The notes beneath the pieces are model-generated. The model made no database searches, had not been told where the DNA came from, and saw nothing but the letters and a program-made list of their open reading frames with translations. This document shows positions 12,001 to 27,000 of a DNA stretch of 64,000 bases, piece after piece (position 1 is the stretch's first letter; each line of letters starts with the position of its first letter). The translations under genes were made by a program, and so were the position numbers. The stretch comes from Penelope pileata. Lineage: Eukaryota > Chordata > Aves > Galliformes > Cracidae. The stretch covers positions 124,001-188,000 of the forward strand of contig WBMW01002328.1 of NCBI GenBank assembly GCA_013396635.1. The letters run 5' to 3'.

Positions 12001-15000
12001 TGAGGGTACTGCACACTGCTGGCTTAGTTAACACGGGCTGCTTTAGGAAACAGCGGTGCAACGGCAGCAGGCACGCACTGACAGCACTGCAGGACATGAA
12101 CCAGAGCACAGCAAACAGGGACGGTAGGGAGATTTCCTTCAGAACTGCACTGCAATCCAAACCAAACTGCCTGTAGAGATGCGCCCAGGGAGCTCTAGAA
12201 AACTGCCTAACTACAGAGCTCAGCTGTCAGATGTGCTGAGAAACGGGCTCCCTTCTGACGTCTGCTTCATACAAGCTGTGTTTCCAAACAGCACTACACA
12301 CTTTGGAGCCTGGAGGACAGGAGAACAAGAAAAGTAACTGCACTCCAACACGGTACGAAGCACCCAGCTGGGTATTGCCACTCCTCCGCACCAGCCCAGC
12401 AGAAGGGCTGGAGTGCCCCAGCACCTTCCCTCTCTCATTGGAAAACCATCCTCAGCAACGAGCCCTCCCCATCGAGCAGGTTTACACCCGTGACCTGGTG
12501 CAAAGAAGCCCTGCAGCACGGAGGAGTCTGGCCCATCACGTTTGTTTTAATGCTTTAAATAGATAAATTAAAATGAAATGTGTCTTTTAGGATGTCACTG
12601 AATAGGCAAGCTGAGAAATAAATTGAGCTTCGCATATGCTTTTATAACACATAACAACTGTGACTGTCAACACAAGATCCTTTTCACTGTCAATTCACCA
12701 CGCATTCTGCAAGACCTTGGGGCCTGCAATTATTTCATTTCCTTTCTTGTAAATGCAATTTCCACTTAGTTTGGTGAAATAAAAGATAGACAAAAGGTGG
12801 TGGGAGTTCCTGTGTTTTCTGATTAAGGTTATCTGTTCAAAACTGTAGAAATCCGCAAACTACAAACAGTATTTTTCAGGAACAGCCTCACCTTTCTGTC
12901 AGGGTGAACCTCTCTGGCAGTCCAAAAAAATGCAATGGCATTAGTCACATCAAATTACATGGTGAACAAATCTTCATCTTTCTGATTTAGTTAAAATGAA
13001 GATCATCTTTCTTCTAAAGATACTTTAATGAAATAAAACGAGCAAGTACAGATGACTGGAAAAAACAGACTGCTTTTAAAACTCAGTGGGAATTAAATAA
13101 AACTGCAGGGCACAGAACAGAAATTGGGCTCCTCATCCATTCAAAAATAAATGATAAAAGTACCTGCAGGAGAGTGAAGTAAATATCAGATCATAAGAAC
13201 AGATGAGAACTGAATTTTCAGCCCATTTGTCGTGACTTACTCCTTTGAACTAAGCCACGGAGACCCAGTAGAATTGATACTTGTGGTATTTTTTAAGTGA
13301 TAGAACAGAAAATCAGAGGTTTAATTAGCCATGATTACAACATTCTGCTGATCTGATTTGTCTCATCTAATTCCTTTTTGTGAAGCGACAAACCGACAAA
13401 CATCCTGGCAAGGGAACTGAAGCAAGTGCACAGCCCAGTTTCAAAAGGAGCTGGGTATTGTTACCAAGCAAGCCAGTCCTCCACCGGATCTGTCTGAAAT
13501 AAATATTTCTGAAGCAGGTTTAACTCTGATACTTCACTGGCGCCCTGGATCTTCCATCTGTTGTGAGAAAAGATCCCTCTATCTCTCTGGGCAAACAGAG
13601 CGCTGTTTGTTTTTTTTTTCTGAAGAATCTTAATCTTGAGATTTCAAGGTAGACCACAATTTTTATCAACAAACATGGAAGAGAAATAGTCTGCATTCAT
13701 TTCAGTCCAACAGAAACCACCCTGCACAACTGTATCCAGACCAATACGATTTACGTGATTCTATTTTTGAAAAAAATCTGCTAAAGCTATCTTTAAAAAA
13801 AAAAATCAAGAGTGACCTGTGTAACTAAATGCCCTCTTCTCTTTGGGATATAGAAAAACCCTCAACTTTGCTATTCCTCAAAAACTCTTCAGTTCTTTTT
13901 TGGTAGAAGGTAGAGATAGAGAAGATAGACTTTTTTTTTCTGAACAACGTTCACAGATTCTACAGGAAAAGAGCTTTATTACAGGCAATTCAACTCCTGT
14001 CTCCACATGAGACTGAATTATTTGAGGAGTCACCAATAAACAGCTGTAGATAGTACATTTATCCTGTTTAACAAAATTGAAGTGAAATCACTTTCAAAAT
14101 GCATCAGCTAAACAGATCTGGTACTGAAATGTGCCTAGAAAGCCATACTCTACTTACTGTAGCACAGCCTTAGAACCTGTGACACCTTTCAGCTGGGTAG
14201 AAGCAGGACCTGAATCGGGTACTTTGGAACTGAATTCTGTCTCCAAATCTTTCTTGTTCAACACTGTTTGTGCAGCACTGGCTTCTGAACCTAACACAGG
14301 CAGCGATTTTGATTCTGATGTGGCCAAGATTCCAGTGGGACCTAAAACCCAAAGAAAGTTTAATGCTTCTGTTAGCTGGGCTGGCTGGTCTAGAGACAAC
14401 ACAAGAAGAACAGAATTCTAGTAACTTGCAGAAATCAAAATGGAATTTTAAAGAGCTATTTTAAAGACAAAATGACTGGAACAGCAATGGTCTGGAAGAG
14501 AAGGTAAATCTTCAAGAGTCACTTAACGCAGGGGCAGGAAGAGGTCTATGAAGTTGCCATGCCACTTACTGCCACTGTCCTGGTCAGTGGTCACTTTCCG
14601 GCGTCGCAGAACTCGTTCTAGCTCTGTTTCACTGCTGTCTGTTTCAAGGGACTTCAAGCTTCGGGAACTAGTGGATTTGTTCAGTGTTTCCTAAAGCAAG
14701 AAAAAGGCATGAAAAGCTCTCTGAGTATATATTAAACGCTGCCAAATCTCCTGTATGTGCAACATGAAAACCTTTTAAACCTCTAGAAAACAACTGCAGT
14801 TCTAGATCAGTGTGCAAAGCTCTCCCTTTAGTATAACAGAGGGCATCTAGGCCCTATCTATGGATTAACCACATTTGCCTACCTGAGAGGGTTGATGTCA
14901 GGCTTAAGAAAGATGCCGTGAATCACTAAGGACAAACTGTGATCTCTGCAGAGAACCACCAACTTCCTTCCTCTCAAAATTTAAAAGACCATAAAAGGCT

Positions 15001-18000
15001 GTCCATTGCCTCTTAGCAAGATGCCAAAGAGCCATTCTTTCACTCTCCCAGAATGTTTTGCATTTCAATATGCTTCAGTGTTGTATTCAGGTGTGCACAC
15101 ACCTGGAGAAGTCATCATGTACTAGCTGCTAACTCTATGCTATTTCAGTCTCCCTCTGAGCCTTGTCATCTTTGGGAATCTCTAGGAAACCTGTTTACTC
15201 AGTCTTCCAAAATGTATCAGACTCCTGTAGCATTTTTCCAGAGCATAAATAACATATTCTTAACAACTCCTGTTGAGAAATGTAAATTCTGAGTAGGCAT
15301 AGCCAATGATAATAGGAAGTGTCATCATAAGCTGCAAAAGCTGTGCTGCTTTCAGGCTTCTAGCAGAGTGACTCAAATTCCACACCACCACCACACCCTC
15401 CTCCCAAAACACTTTCTTTGACAACTATTTGAAATCTAACAGAGAAGATACATTACGAATGAGCACTGTGCTCCAGATCTGTACTAACATACACACACAA
15501 AAGCAACCTGAGCAACTGAGTCACTCAAACCCTGAGCTTTACTGAACATAAATGCTTTGTTTGTAACAATTACATGGAGGTCTCCATGAAATGCATAATT
15601 AGCATTGTAACAACAAACGTTTACTTCATCACATCCCACCCCCATGTTTGTTGTCTGACTGTGCGTAATGATTGGTCTCAAGAGCAGACTGGAACTGGAT
15701 TCTACATAGTATGTCTTATACTGCAAATATCCTGAAGGGCTCAAAAGCCACAGACACAGGGGCTACAGATCTCTTTCTGCTTCCTCTGAAGCACATAATC
15801 AAGTCTCCCCTGATGTCACTGCTACAATGTCAAAGAAATAAAACTGTTATTAGAATATGAAAGGGCCTTCAGCAGGGCCGTTGAGTCCTATTAGGCTATT
15901 CTATGCTAGCAGGTGATCCGGTGCCTTGAGAGAGAGCAGTTGGTGATGAGATTCCTCCACCTCTACATGCAGTTCAGGGGCTTTACTTTGGACTAGATGT
16001 ATACAGGTGCCTTTCCCTCCCTAAGCGTCCCTGCTGTGAGTATTTGGAAAGTTTCCAAAAGTCCTATGGCAGATGCAGAACATAACAGCCCCTCTAGTGG
16101 CAGGAACGTGCAAACCTGGTGCACAGTTAATGGGTCAGTTATCTCCAAAGTTCTGTTAGCAAGACCAAGATGATTCTTTCAGTAGCACTAAAGTCAAAAT
16201 GGGGATGATTGAGGGATTCACTAGAAAACTGCTCTGCAGCTTCAAACCAAAATATTAATGCAGAACTTTCAATTACTCAAGCTATTTTGCACAGAAGATC
16301 CTGTCAGCACAATGAGAAGAAAACAGTGAAATATAAATTACAAATTATCTTACCAGAATCCCTTTTAATTCTTTCATTGCACTTTCAGAGGGCTTTGGTG
16401 TTTCTGGCTGTAAACAAACATAACAGATGTATGTTAAAAAACACATGCTTGCTAATCTGGCCCAGCTGAAATGGACCATGACAGACCTGGCACTTTAACA
16501 GATGTTGCACAAGGGTCTATTGCACAAGCATGTAGCTCTATCACCTTCCTCTGCTCTCTCCTCTCACAAGCCTGTGGCTAACATTCAAGCTATTTGCTGA
16601 TGTAGTTAAAGGGAAGAGTCTTAGCTCAGCAACTAACACTGTGAATTCCAGCCTCCACATAAAGTTAACACTTGTATGAAAATAGCAAGCAGTATTTCAC
16701 AGCATTGATTACATGAATGCAGCTACTAAGTGTTGCATAAAAGAAATACTGCTAAATACAGTATACTACTTGATCTTTTCCTCTAACCAATTCAGATATT
16801 CCCTCTGTGCTTTTTCTTTCTCTGTAGTTGTTTGTTTACAAGATGTTTGATTTCAGTTCTTTTCTGTATAAAGAAACTGGGCTTATATTTAACTGTTGGT
16901 TTCACTTCATTTTGTGTTCTTCAGATATGGGCTACTCTAATTTATTTTATTCAAAAGTAAGCAAAGCAAAAGAGAAAAGCATGGCAAATGTATTCTTTTG
17001 AACACAGATTTTCAGTAGAAATCACTATACTCAGTTAATATTGTTGCTTTGCTACTTATTCCAAACCTTTGTTTTAGGTCTGCTTGACTGGTTGACTGGT
17101 CTCAGATGAACTCCTTTTTTAATTCTGTCCATCATTTCTTCAACAGCTTGTCTCTTCAGATCCGTAACTTCTTCACCTGTTCCAAAATCAAAGGGCATAT
17201 CACATTCCAAATATGAACTACACAGGCATAGCAGAAAGAAAATACCATGTTAAACAGACAGCCTCCTAAACAGCATGCTTGCCATACACAGCCAGTCACC
17301 ACAACCATGCATCATTTTCAATGATGAAATGGCATTTACCAGTGTTCTTAGTTACACTCCCTGTAGTAGTTCTTCCTGCCTGCTGGGTTGCCTGTTGCTC
17401 ATGTACTATTCAATCAGAGCTTTTTCCTCAGTTTTATTATAAATGCAAATGATAAGCATAAATATATAACCTTACTTTCCTCCCCATCAGTGGGCTGTTC
17501 ACAGGTCTTTCTTACAGACCACTATCTTGCCCTTAATCTTCCTTAACACCGCGAGGTACTTTACCTTACAGTATATACAGCCTTAAAAAATGTTCTCATT
17601 TTCTAGATGGTGGCAAAAGGCAACGATCTTGTCTCTAGATATCAGGAATTCTAGTTTCTGGATTCACCGTTATTTGGGATCTTTTCTGTCAGCTAAACTG
17701 TTGCAATCTCTTCAAGGATAACATGACTATCTACATGTGTCAAGGATGCGGCCATAGACTTCTCAGATGCCAAAGAGCAGTGCCTGCAGAAGCCTGGGCA
17801 GAAGCAACACCCAGATCCTGAAAAACACTTAGTTCCTCCAACTGTGTGGGAATTGCAGAACTCAGTGTCACAGGCTGAAGCACCTAGGATTGAAGAATAT
17901 GGCCCCACTGCTTTTTTTGTTCACTGCAGATCATGAGAAATTTCCACACCATAATTAACACAGCACAAGTTGTAATGCTCAGCAGTGTGGCCTATATGCC

Positions 18001-21000
18001 CAGTACATGGGCTTAAGCACCTTGCTGAAGTGACACATGGACATCTCAGAGCAAACTAAAAGCACACATTTAGAGAACACCAAATGGAGTCGAAAGGCAA
18101 AATTCAAACATTGTGAAAGAAACAGGCTGATTTACATGAGATTCTCTATCATGACTGCAAAATGTTCAGGTGAAACTGATGAACCTAACCAATTCCTGTT
18201 AACTTATCAGAGTTCTGAGTAAGGTAACAAAAGACACTTGATGTGACAATACCAAAAAGAGAAAAAAAAAGACTACTTAAAAGGAATTCACGGAGAATTA
18301 TGGATGATGCTATTCAAAGCTGCAACCTTGTACCTTACATAACAGGAATTTTAAATAGACTTTTGCTCTCTCACTTGTCAGGGTACTATTGATGATTCAT
18401 AGAAATGCAGTTTCTGTATTGTAAGCCGATTTAACGTCAGGCTTTAATTTCACAAACAGGCTGTTTCAAATACAAAAGCTTAATTGGTGGTATGGGATCG
18501 AAACCACTCATTCCAACTCCTTAACAAGGGTCAAAACAAGCCTCAGGTTGGATATAATAACTAGATCAAGAAAAACTTTTCCCCTTTTTTATTTTTAAGA
18601 ACAGCTCAACTGTTTAGAGAAGAAGCAGTCCATATGTGATTGAAGAAAGGTCAGAACTGTTAAAGTTTCCTAATAAATAATGAAATAAGATTTTCAGAAC
18701 TCACTGTAAATTTCATAGTATTTCCTGCAATCACTGTTTGTAAGTCTCAACAAAAAGGTACAATCAAAACATCTAGGATGCTTCAAGGTACGAAACTTGA
18801 TAAATGAAGGCAACAAAATTGAACTTTTACTGAAAGATGAGATTGACTCTTCATCAGGAATCACAGTATAAGGTCATCTCTCATTATTTTACCCAGACCA
18901 GCAACCTTGCTCCTCTCAGACTGATAAACAGTTCCCAAAGATTCCCCAGGTCCAAGCCCACTCCACTCCCCAGTTCCTCCCCTAAAAAAGAGGAGTGGTA
19001 ATGCTTCCTTTCCCCTACTTACGCTTGTTGGTCCCACCCAACAATCCAGCCATACTCGCAATACTGTTACCATCTGCTACCAGTGATTTTTCTTTAATGG
19101 GTATAGGGTATAACTGTTATTTCTTACTGGATCCCTTCTGTAGCCCTGTTCTTTGTTTAAGTGGCACCAAATGAGTTAAGCAATCTGCTGCAAGCAAACT
19201 TCTGCTGTTTTAGAAAACAGAGGGAAATAATGAGGAAAAGCTTGGTTTTTACTGGCAACACTTGTCTGACTAGCTCTGATGCCTCAGGTACACGTGATCA
19301 TTTGCAAATCTGTACTTAACTCCCATTCTCAACCTAATAAGTTTCCAACTTCCATTAACAACAACAAAACACAATTTCAGCTGTTACTGTGCATGCAGAG
19401 CTGCCTTAGTACAAAACTGTTTTGTTTTAGTTTTTCAGTGTTATTAAAGGATTAGCATTACGGTCAGCTTTGAGTGGTAATTTTGTAAGATATGAATCAA
19501 GGGATAAAAACTGAAGCATTTAAACAAGCTCTGTGGAAAGGCTCTAGACAGAAGAAATCATAAAAAAAGATGCTACTCTAAGCTGGAAACTTCCCTGTAT
19601 TATCCAATATATAGCCCTGACTCCACCTAATGACTGCTGGGTTGGTTCTGCTTCTGCCAGGTAGCCTGTGGATGTGCAGAGCACTGGACATGCTGTAGCA
19701 ACATGCTGTCATGTGTCCACTGCACACTGGTTGTGCCTTTGGCTACAGTGCCAAAGATACCATCTGCTGTCTCAGAGCTCAGATAACTGGGCTGTAATCA
19801 CATTTCTGGACTGCAAGGTAGAAGAGTATGCTGGGACACGGACAGCAGTTGTTAATGTTGACAATTGCAAGCATTTGCATAACTATTTGTACCCACGGTT
19901 CACTTTCACTAGCTTTGTCTAGTGAACAATACACATAACTTGAGAAAGGATGAGCCGTACCTGACTCCTGCTGAGGAGGCTTCTCCTTCTTGCTCACATT
20001 GGTGTTGGAGTGAGATCTCTTGCGAATCATCGACATGAGAGACCTTTGAGGAAAATGAAACTGCAGACTGTCATTCTGTCCTCTATGACAAACTGCTAGA
20101 ATGAACTCTGAACAAGACACACAAACAGCTTGCTTATACCTGATTATACAGCTACTTACAAAAGACTCATTTAACAGTTCCTGAGTGCAGATGTATGTAC
20201 TGAATTACCCCCCACAATGCCTCCCATCAAAATGCACCAGAGAAATTTATTTCTTTTTAACAGACATTAGGCACAAATCAAAACACTTCAGATTTGAATA
20301 TTAGAAGACAGTATCTCATTGTGATAAATGACAAATTGAAGCTGTTCCAACATAAAAAATAAAAAAAGGAAGGAAGAGCTGTAGATATTGAAGTGAAGTA
20401 TTATTCTCCAGAGGACACTTAAATATAGTGATCAGTATCTTCTCACCAACTCCAAGTTTGTAATCTTCTTACAGTGTCAAATAATTATCCCTTCACTACA
20501 GTCAAAACGTAAAAATCCAGGCGAGTAAATGATTCATTGGAAAGCCCAAGTATGCTCCTACGCACACCTAGCACGGCACTGGGGCCTGTCACTGCCCGTT
20601 GCTCCCTACGAAGCCAAGTGAACTCCCTGCGACAAAGTGCCAAAGCTCCCTCCCAGACAAAAGAACATCCAGTGCCTAGGTTCTGAAATAGCCTTTGCTC
20701 ACAAAAAAATCACAATACTTGAAAGAAATGCTCTGATTAATCTACAGGATTTTACATGGATAGTGCTATCTATCCCAACTAGCAAAGGACTGAAAAAAAA
20801 AAAAGCAAATCATTCCTCCCAAAAGTCAACTCATGCTGTATGTTAGTGAGAAAGAAGCAGGCAAACCAAATGAATTAATAAAGGCAAAAGGAGAAAAAGA
20901 TCTAACACAATTGTTAAGAAAATGTTTAGATTGGATTTTCAAAAACATAGCAAGATGCACGAAGTATGAATTATCTCTACTAATCATTTGTGTTTAGATA

Positions 21001-24000
21001 GTTAACTCAGTGGTTAGCAAGACACCTGTATGTACTTTCCATTACAGAGGTTACAAAGTGTCATCCTAGTACATCTTTAAAAAAGTTTTCAAAAGTAGAA
21101 AGATAGTAAAAGAAACAATTGCTTGTAGGAAACAGGGAGAGCTCTTAGACTTTCAGTACTTTTTGAAAGTGACATTTCCAAACCAAACTGGGACAATAAC
21201 GGTAGAAAATGGGATGTGAACATCTATCCCCCTAGTTCAGCACTGCGCTGTACTACATATTTTATTTCATGAGCCAGCTGAGTTCCTAAAATTAACTAAG
21301 GACACTTTAGGGCTCCACTTACTTGGGTCTAGTGCCCAATACATTGCATTGGTCAGCTTCTTTTACGGCCCTTTGAAAAATTCCATCTTAATTTTGAGTA
21401 TCTGACAGGAAGGGACAACAGTAATAATCCAAGATATCCTCTGGTTCAAAGGGGTATTCTTAGCAGCAGATTCAGGCAAGTACTTCACAAGTCTATAATT
21501 ACAGCTATCAGATGAATAGAAAAATCTCCTAAATTTAAAGGAGTCAGGTATCTCTCTTCCTCTGAAGTCAGAGTCTAGACAATAGATGAGGCTTGGGAAG
21601 GCAGACACTGTTCACAATCGGTCAGAGTGTCAGTCTGCTAGCAGGTGGGAGAGAGAGCATCCAGCTGGCAAAGTGGAAGGAATGAAATCCAAGGCAGGTA
21701 GAGAAAACCTTTCTTATTTAAAGATGCTTCTCCTCTCTGGATGCAAGCTCATGTGATGCATTCTGCTTCAGCGAAGAACATTAATGCCTGGCTCTTGATT
21801 TAAGCACTTACCGTATAGGGTTAGGAGGAGGCGGAGGGGGAAGCGGAGGTGGCGGAGGTGGAGGAGGAGGAGGAGCAGGATTTTCAGACTGGTGTACTCG
21901 CTTTTGAAGTTCATCAACTGTGCAAGAGAAAAAAAACTAGACTGGGTTCTCAGATTCTCACATCTGCTCTAAAAACTCTGATGGCTTAAGCAAAAAAGCT
22001 AATTTACCAAAAAAAAGCACTCAATTGCTAGGAAGTCCTATTTTTGGCAACATTTTCTGTAAAGAACAGTCTCCTAGGTGCACTGAATTCCCGTTAAACC
22101 AGTTACCTGCAACCTGTATTTTTGAAACTAAAATGACACTCTCCTTCAAACAGAATTCTTTATATAAAATGACAGAACAGGGAAAAGTTTATCACATTCG
22201 TGCTACTTCGACCTGTTTGAGGTCTGTGAGCTGCACACCAGTCTCGTGCATTGCCATGGAAGCAGAGTGAACTCTCAGGTATATTGGAATACAGAATGTT
22301 ACCATGTGCAGCCTTAGATAATGAACTAAACAAGAGGTGAGAGAAATTAACAGGGATAAAGCTGAAAACTGACATTGTGCCTTGCTGATGAACTTTCCTG
22401 AGTTTTTTCACCCCATATAGCCCAAACTGAGCGGGGGAATGGGTTTTTTTCTCTCCTGTTATTGTGTCAGATCCCTATCTAAACAAATGTGGAAATTATT
22501 TCTATGCACTTGAAATATTGTTAAGTGCAATTAACTGGAGAAGTGTAGAAACAGAAAAAATATCTTAAATTTCTTTTAGACACAAAAATTCTTAGCAGTT
22601 GCTTCTGAATACAGTAGGAATTAGCAGAAGTATGGAACATTATTTCCAAAGTGGACATGGTTCTTCAGTTCTTATTATCATGAACTCAAATTAAAATTAC
22701 AATCTTTAACATTTACATATAAAGTAAGAAAAAAGTTTAACGGAGTGACTTTAAACTCCAGGTACAATCTTTGTGTTGACAAATTCCTTCTGAAGGACAA
22801 ACAAGTTTGGAACAAAAAAATCTGCTGTGAAGTTTAGGTCCTTTCTAAGACAGCTGACAACTCATAAGTCTGTCTAGGTGTATTTTTAAGGCTGGGTAAT
22901 GTAAAGGTCCAACACAAAACAGTTCTCCTAAGCAACACAGCTAACAAGCTTAAAGCCAATACTGCTGTTAAGGACACGTTTCAGAAAAGCATAGCTGTAC
23001 ACGCAGTCTTATTTAAGGATAAGGGTTTCGGCCTCCTCTGACAGAGGTTCAAATGTTTTCCCAACCAGGTGTCATACTTAAAATTAGCACCTGCTTAGGC
23101 CTTGAGCTGAATAAGGAGTGAAAGTAGAGGCTCATGCAAATACTTAACAAACCATAGGCCCACATTCCTTACAGTGAGCCCATACACACCAAGGGCCCTT
23201 TGTAAAAGCCATTTTAAATAAAGAGCAATAAATAAACAATTTTCCTGAGTTTGTTTTACTTATTTATAAAACTAGGAAAGAGGATACATTTTTGCTGAAT
23301 ATGAATGATTCTTACACACAGAAACCTATTCTGATGTATATATCCATATGTAAGACTGAGGGCAATCTAAGAACAGTGCTTTCCTACACTGCAGATGTTT
23401 TACAAGGTTATTCTTTCACATGCATTCTAAACATGACTGTTCTGTGGTTGAAGTCAACTTCCTCATAGGAAGCACAGGTCCAGATCTCAGCTACACAAAA
23501 GCTGTTACTTCTTGGGTCTCGAGAACAGCACGTGTAGTTCTATTAGATATGCACTATTCACACACACTACTGTGCTTCTAAAATTAAGGTTATTACATGA
23601 TTTTACCTGTATGCTTTAGATCTCTTGCTTTTTCTTCAGAGTTCTGACACTTAAGCTCTAGTTCCTTTTTATCTTCTTCTAAGAGTTCCAGCTGCTGTTT
23701 AAGACGACTAATCTCCTTACGTAGTGCTTGGTTTTCTAGCTGCTCTTCCAGTTCCTTGACCTACAGTTGGCAAACAGCATTCATTACAACAAAAGGTATT
23801 TTCTGTCTTTCCTTTTGACAAAAAATGTATTACGCACAGTTACTCCACAGAACATGTTACTGTATAGGAACAAACTACAACTCCCAGAGAGAGGACAATA
23901 TTCGAGTAAGAGCTAGACAGAATTTTGAGACATCGTAATTTTCTCTTCTAATCCTAACTTCCTTTATCTCTTTCTTAAAACACTTCTTTAGCCCCGAAGT

Positions 24001-27000
24001 ACTCAAGCTGTAAGATTTTGCCTTTTACTTTTTACAGAGTTTTTAACATCACTTGAATTTAGTTTCAGAATATTTTTTCGTTTGAAGTATGAGAATATTA
24101 ACATTTTTGTTCTCTTACTGATGCTTCTGTTTTAGATGCAATCACAATGGTCTGCAGCATTTACCTAGCTTTTCCCAGCTCCAGCATGCCTGGCTCTTCC
24201 AGGTATTTCTTTACCAAGAGACCAGACTACTAACATTAACTGCTTCTCTCTTACCCTGTGATCTTTTTAGCTTATTCCCCCCATCATCTGTTCTGTCATC
24301 TCTTCTTCACTTAATGTTTATAACTAAGCTTGTGCTTTACAGGCATCCAGAATAAAACAGCTAAACCAGAACCTTCAGGCTGAAAAACCTTCAAGTGCTA
24401 TAGTCACGTCTTACCAGTGACCGAGAAGGAAGGAATCACAATCTTCTCTAACATTTAGCTTTTAGACTGTGAACTCCTCTATGGGGCAAGATATCAAATA
24501 ACTGTTAACAACAAACCCATAACAATCCATATCAGTCCTTAAATTCAAGATACTTTCAAAGATTTCTGCACGAGTAGTTTTACCTTTTGTTGGTGTTGAA
24601 GCCTCTCTTCTTCTAATGTATGGGTTAGCTTTGCATTGTCATCCAAAGCCTTCAAAAGCTGCTGATCTGGAGCAGAATTTTGCAGAAGCAGCTGACTTTG
24701 CCTCTTCATCTTGTTTTGTTCAATAAACATCTGCCAAAACAAAACCCACCCCCCAACAAAAACAATAGTTAAGCAAAGTCTAATGCTACACTGGAAAAAG
24801 AAAAAGAAAAAAAAAAAAGAGGCAATTGGAAAGGAAGTGAAGAAGTTTATGTCATGTTAATATATTAGGGATAGAGGTGGCAGTAATGAGAAGGGGAAAG
24901 AAAGTCCGAGAGTAAAATTCACAAGAGTTGAGCTCATACCGAAAGGAACCAGAACAACCCACTGCTACACCTCTATTACCTGCATGTTGGCAGCATAAAT
25001 AATTTAACCATATGTCTGAATTTTGCTTCCTGGAAACATGAACAATCCAATTCTGGGAGCTCAGTGAAGATTAAAAGAATTCAGGGTGGAAGAAGAAATG
25101 TCTGTGAATTCACAAGCTATCTCCTTAAACACAACTGCCAGCCCACTCACTGTGGCATTACCTGCATGATAGAGCGTCTTTGGGAAATGAATTTCAGCCC
25201 GTGTTTGTGTAATCAGTGTATGTATCTGCCCTGAAGAAAAGGCATTTCAGGTCAATTTCAGCCTTTTACTTCTGGTGCTTATGTTTTCTCTTTTCCAGTT
25301 ATATTTTTGATGCAGGGAATGGATACATTAGGAAAAAAATCCATCAGTTTAGAGGCATGACACTGATACAAATATCACACATTTCTCCAGGCTTCGCCCA
25401 AGAGGCAGAGAGGCTGTCAGCATGTGGGGTTTCCATAAGACAGAAAATCTGCTTCTTCCAGACTGTCTAGAAACTTGGGAGAAAAAAAATTATTTCCTGC
25501 CCCCAAAAATTTATTGGTGAACTTATTCTGCATCCTGATGTCTCTTTTGAGCAGCCAGGTGCTCGCCAAGCAAAAGGAGTTGGCACTTTTGCCAAGCTCA
25601 GCTGTTCCTACCCTTATTGCAGAAGCCAGGACTGGGTCATGCTGGGATTTTAGATGAGTGTGCACAGGTCAGCAAAGCATGCCACTTACTGCAGGAGAAC
25701 AGAGAACAGCCAGAGACTCCCTCAGACTGTGGAAACACTGTTCTCTAGCACAGCAAAAGCAAGGAGACATTTTAAGAATAAAGTATTGTAAGGATAAAAG
25801 TTGCATGAGATTTTTCCAGGTTCCCATACTACTTATTCACAAGCCAAAATTACAGATACTGCACACTGACTCACGGTTTCTCCCTGCTCAGTGCTAATGC
25901 ATTGCGAGGTGATTTTTATTTTTTTGAGTACAATCGGATTGTAAAGAAACATCAGCTGATGCAGATTTGTAAGCAAGCACTCTAGCCTGTGATTTGCAGA
26001 GACACTTTAACCGAGTCTTTCTAGACAGCAATTCTCTTCTAGCAGCACACACAGAGTGAGAAGCCTCCTGACCGCGCTGAACTCTTAGCTCACAACATAT
26101 CCTGCTTGACTCTGCGTGACAAGAAGAGTCAGTTGATGCTGCCTTAATACCAATAAAACCAATAGCAAACACTCCATCGCGCAACGCTGCGCCACAAGGC
26201 AGGCAAGGAAGAACTGGAAGTATTCAGTGAAGAGGAAACAATGAACACAGGATCTAGTACTATGCTTTGTTATAAAACAAACCAAAACAAATTTACTACA
26301 ACGCACAGAGAGCAGAGAAGGAGCTTGCCTTCTTCCTGTCTGACCTACTCAATGAAAATGGGCTGAGGTGCAGATGCTTATAGCAGGTAAGAGCACAGGG
26401 AGCTGCCACAGGGCACTGACCGTGCCGCAAACTCCCAGCCCAGCTTTCCGCATGGCCACCTGCTCGCTGGGAGCAGGCCTGGGGCACAGCCAGCCATGGG
26501 GGCTGTGTGCAGGCCCAGGGAGGCTCACTGCTATCCCCAGGTTGCTGCACTGGGTGCTTGGCCTCTGGTGAGCTGCACGGATGTCATCAGAAGCGAGATT
26601 GCTACATGGAGCAAATGTTCTGTACAGGAAGTGAGCTCACAGCAAACTATATGTGCTGTACACGTTATAGCAGCTCCCCATCCCCAAACTGAGCCAGCTA
26701 AGACAATCATGGTTGTGTTATTTTGTACTAGTAGGGCTCTGACAAGAACAATCCAAAGGCAGAAGTTTGGAATCAAAGCTACCCACCTGAACCTGTAAAG
26801 ACAGGCCTTTGTATAGCAACTTCCCTGTTCAACATTTTATCTTAAGAGAGACTGCATCTTGAAAAAAGTCGTACACCTTACCTTTAAATTACAGAACCTT
26901 TTAGGGTGGAAAAGATGTTCAAGATTATCAAGATCAACCATCATCCTAATGTACTGAGTCCCACCATTAAGCAATCCTTTAGTGCCATGCCCAAACGTCT

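Larger units (their letters stand above)
6023..14157 (-). other. SHTN1: SHTN1 intron 16
   Basis: 8.1 kb. It holds a CpG-enriched stretch at about 6833-7640, an LTR-like fragment at 9658-9750 with an ambiguous base, and AT-rich unique sequence at about 7690-8460 and 12560-12850 that contains homeodomain-type TAAT cores and no obvious repeat. I see no coding exon. Confidence 0.85.

Noticed and set aside
15860..15960. Possible CR1-like words (ggccgttgagtcctattagg, gctattctatg)
   Set aside because: Too short and out of consensus order to call.
21820..21880. GGA/GGC-rich run as a simple repeat
   Set aside because: It is the antisense of the exon 11 polyproline codons.
24584..24730. ATG at the start of exon 9 as an independent gene start
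   Set aside because: It directly follows a splice acceptor and is in frame with exon 8 in the known shootin-1 sequence.
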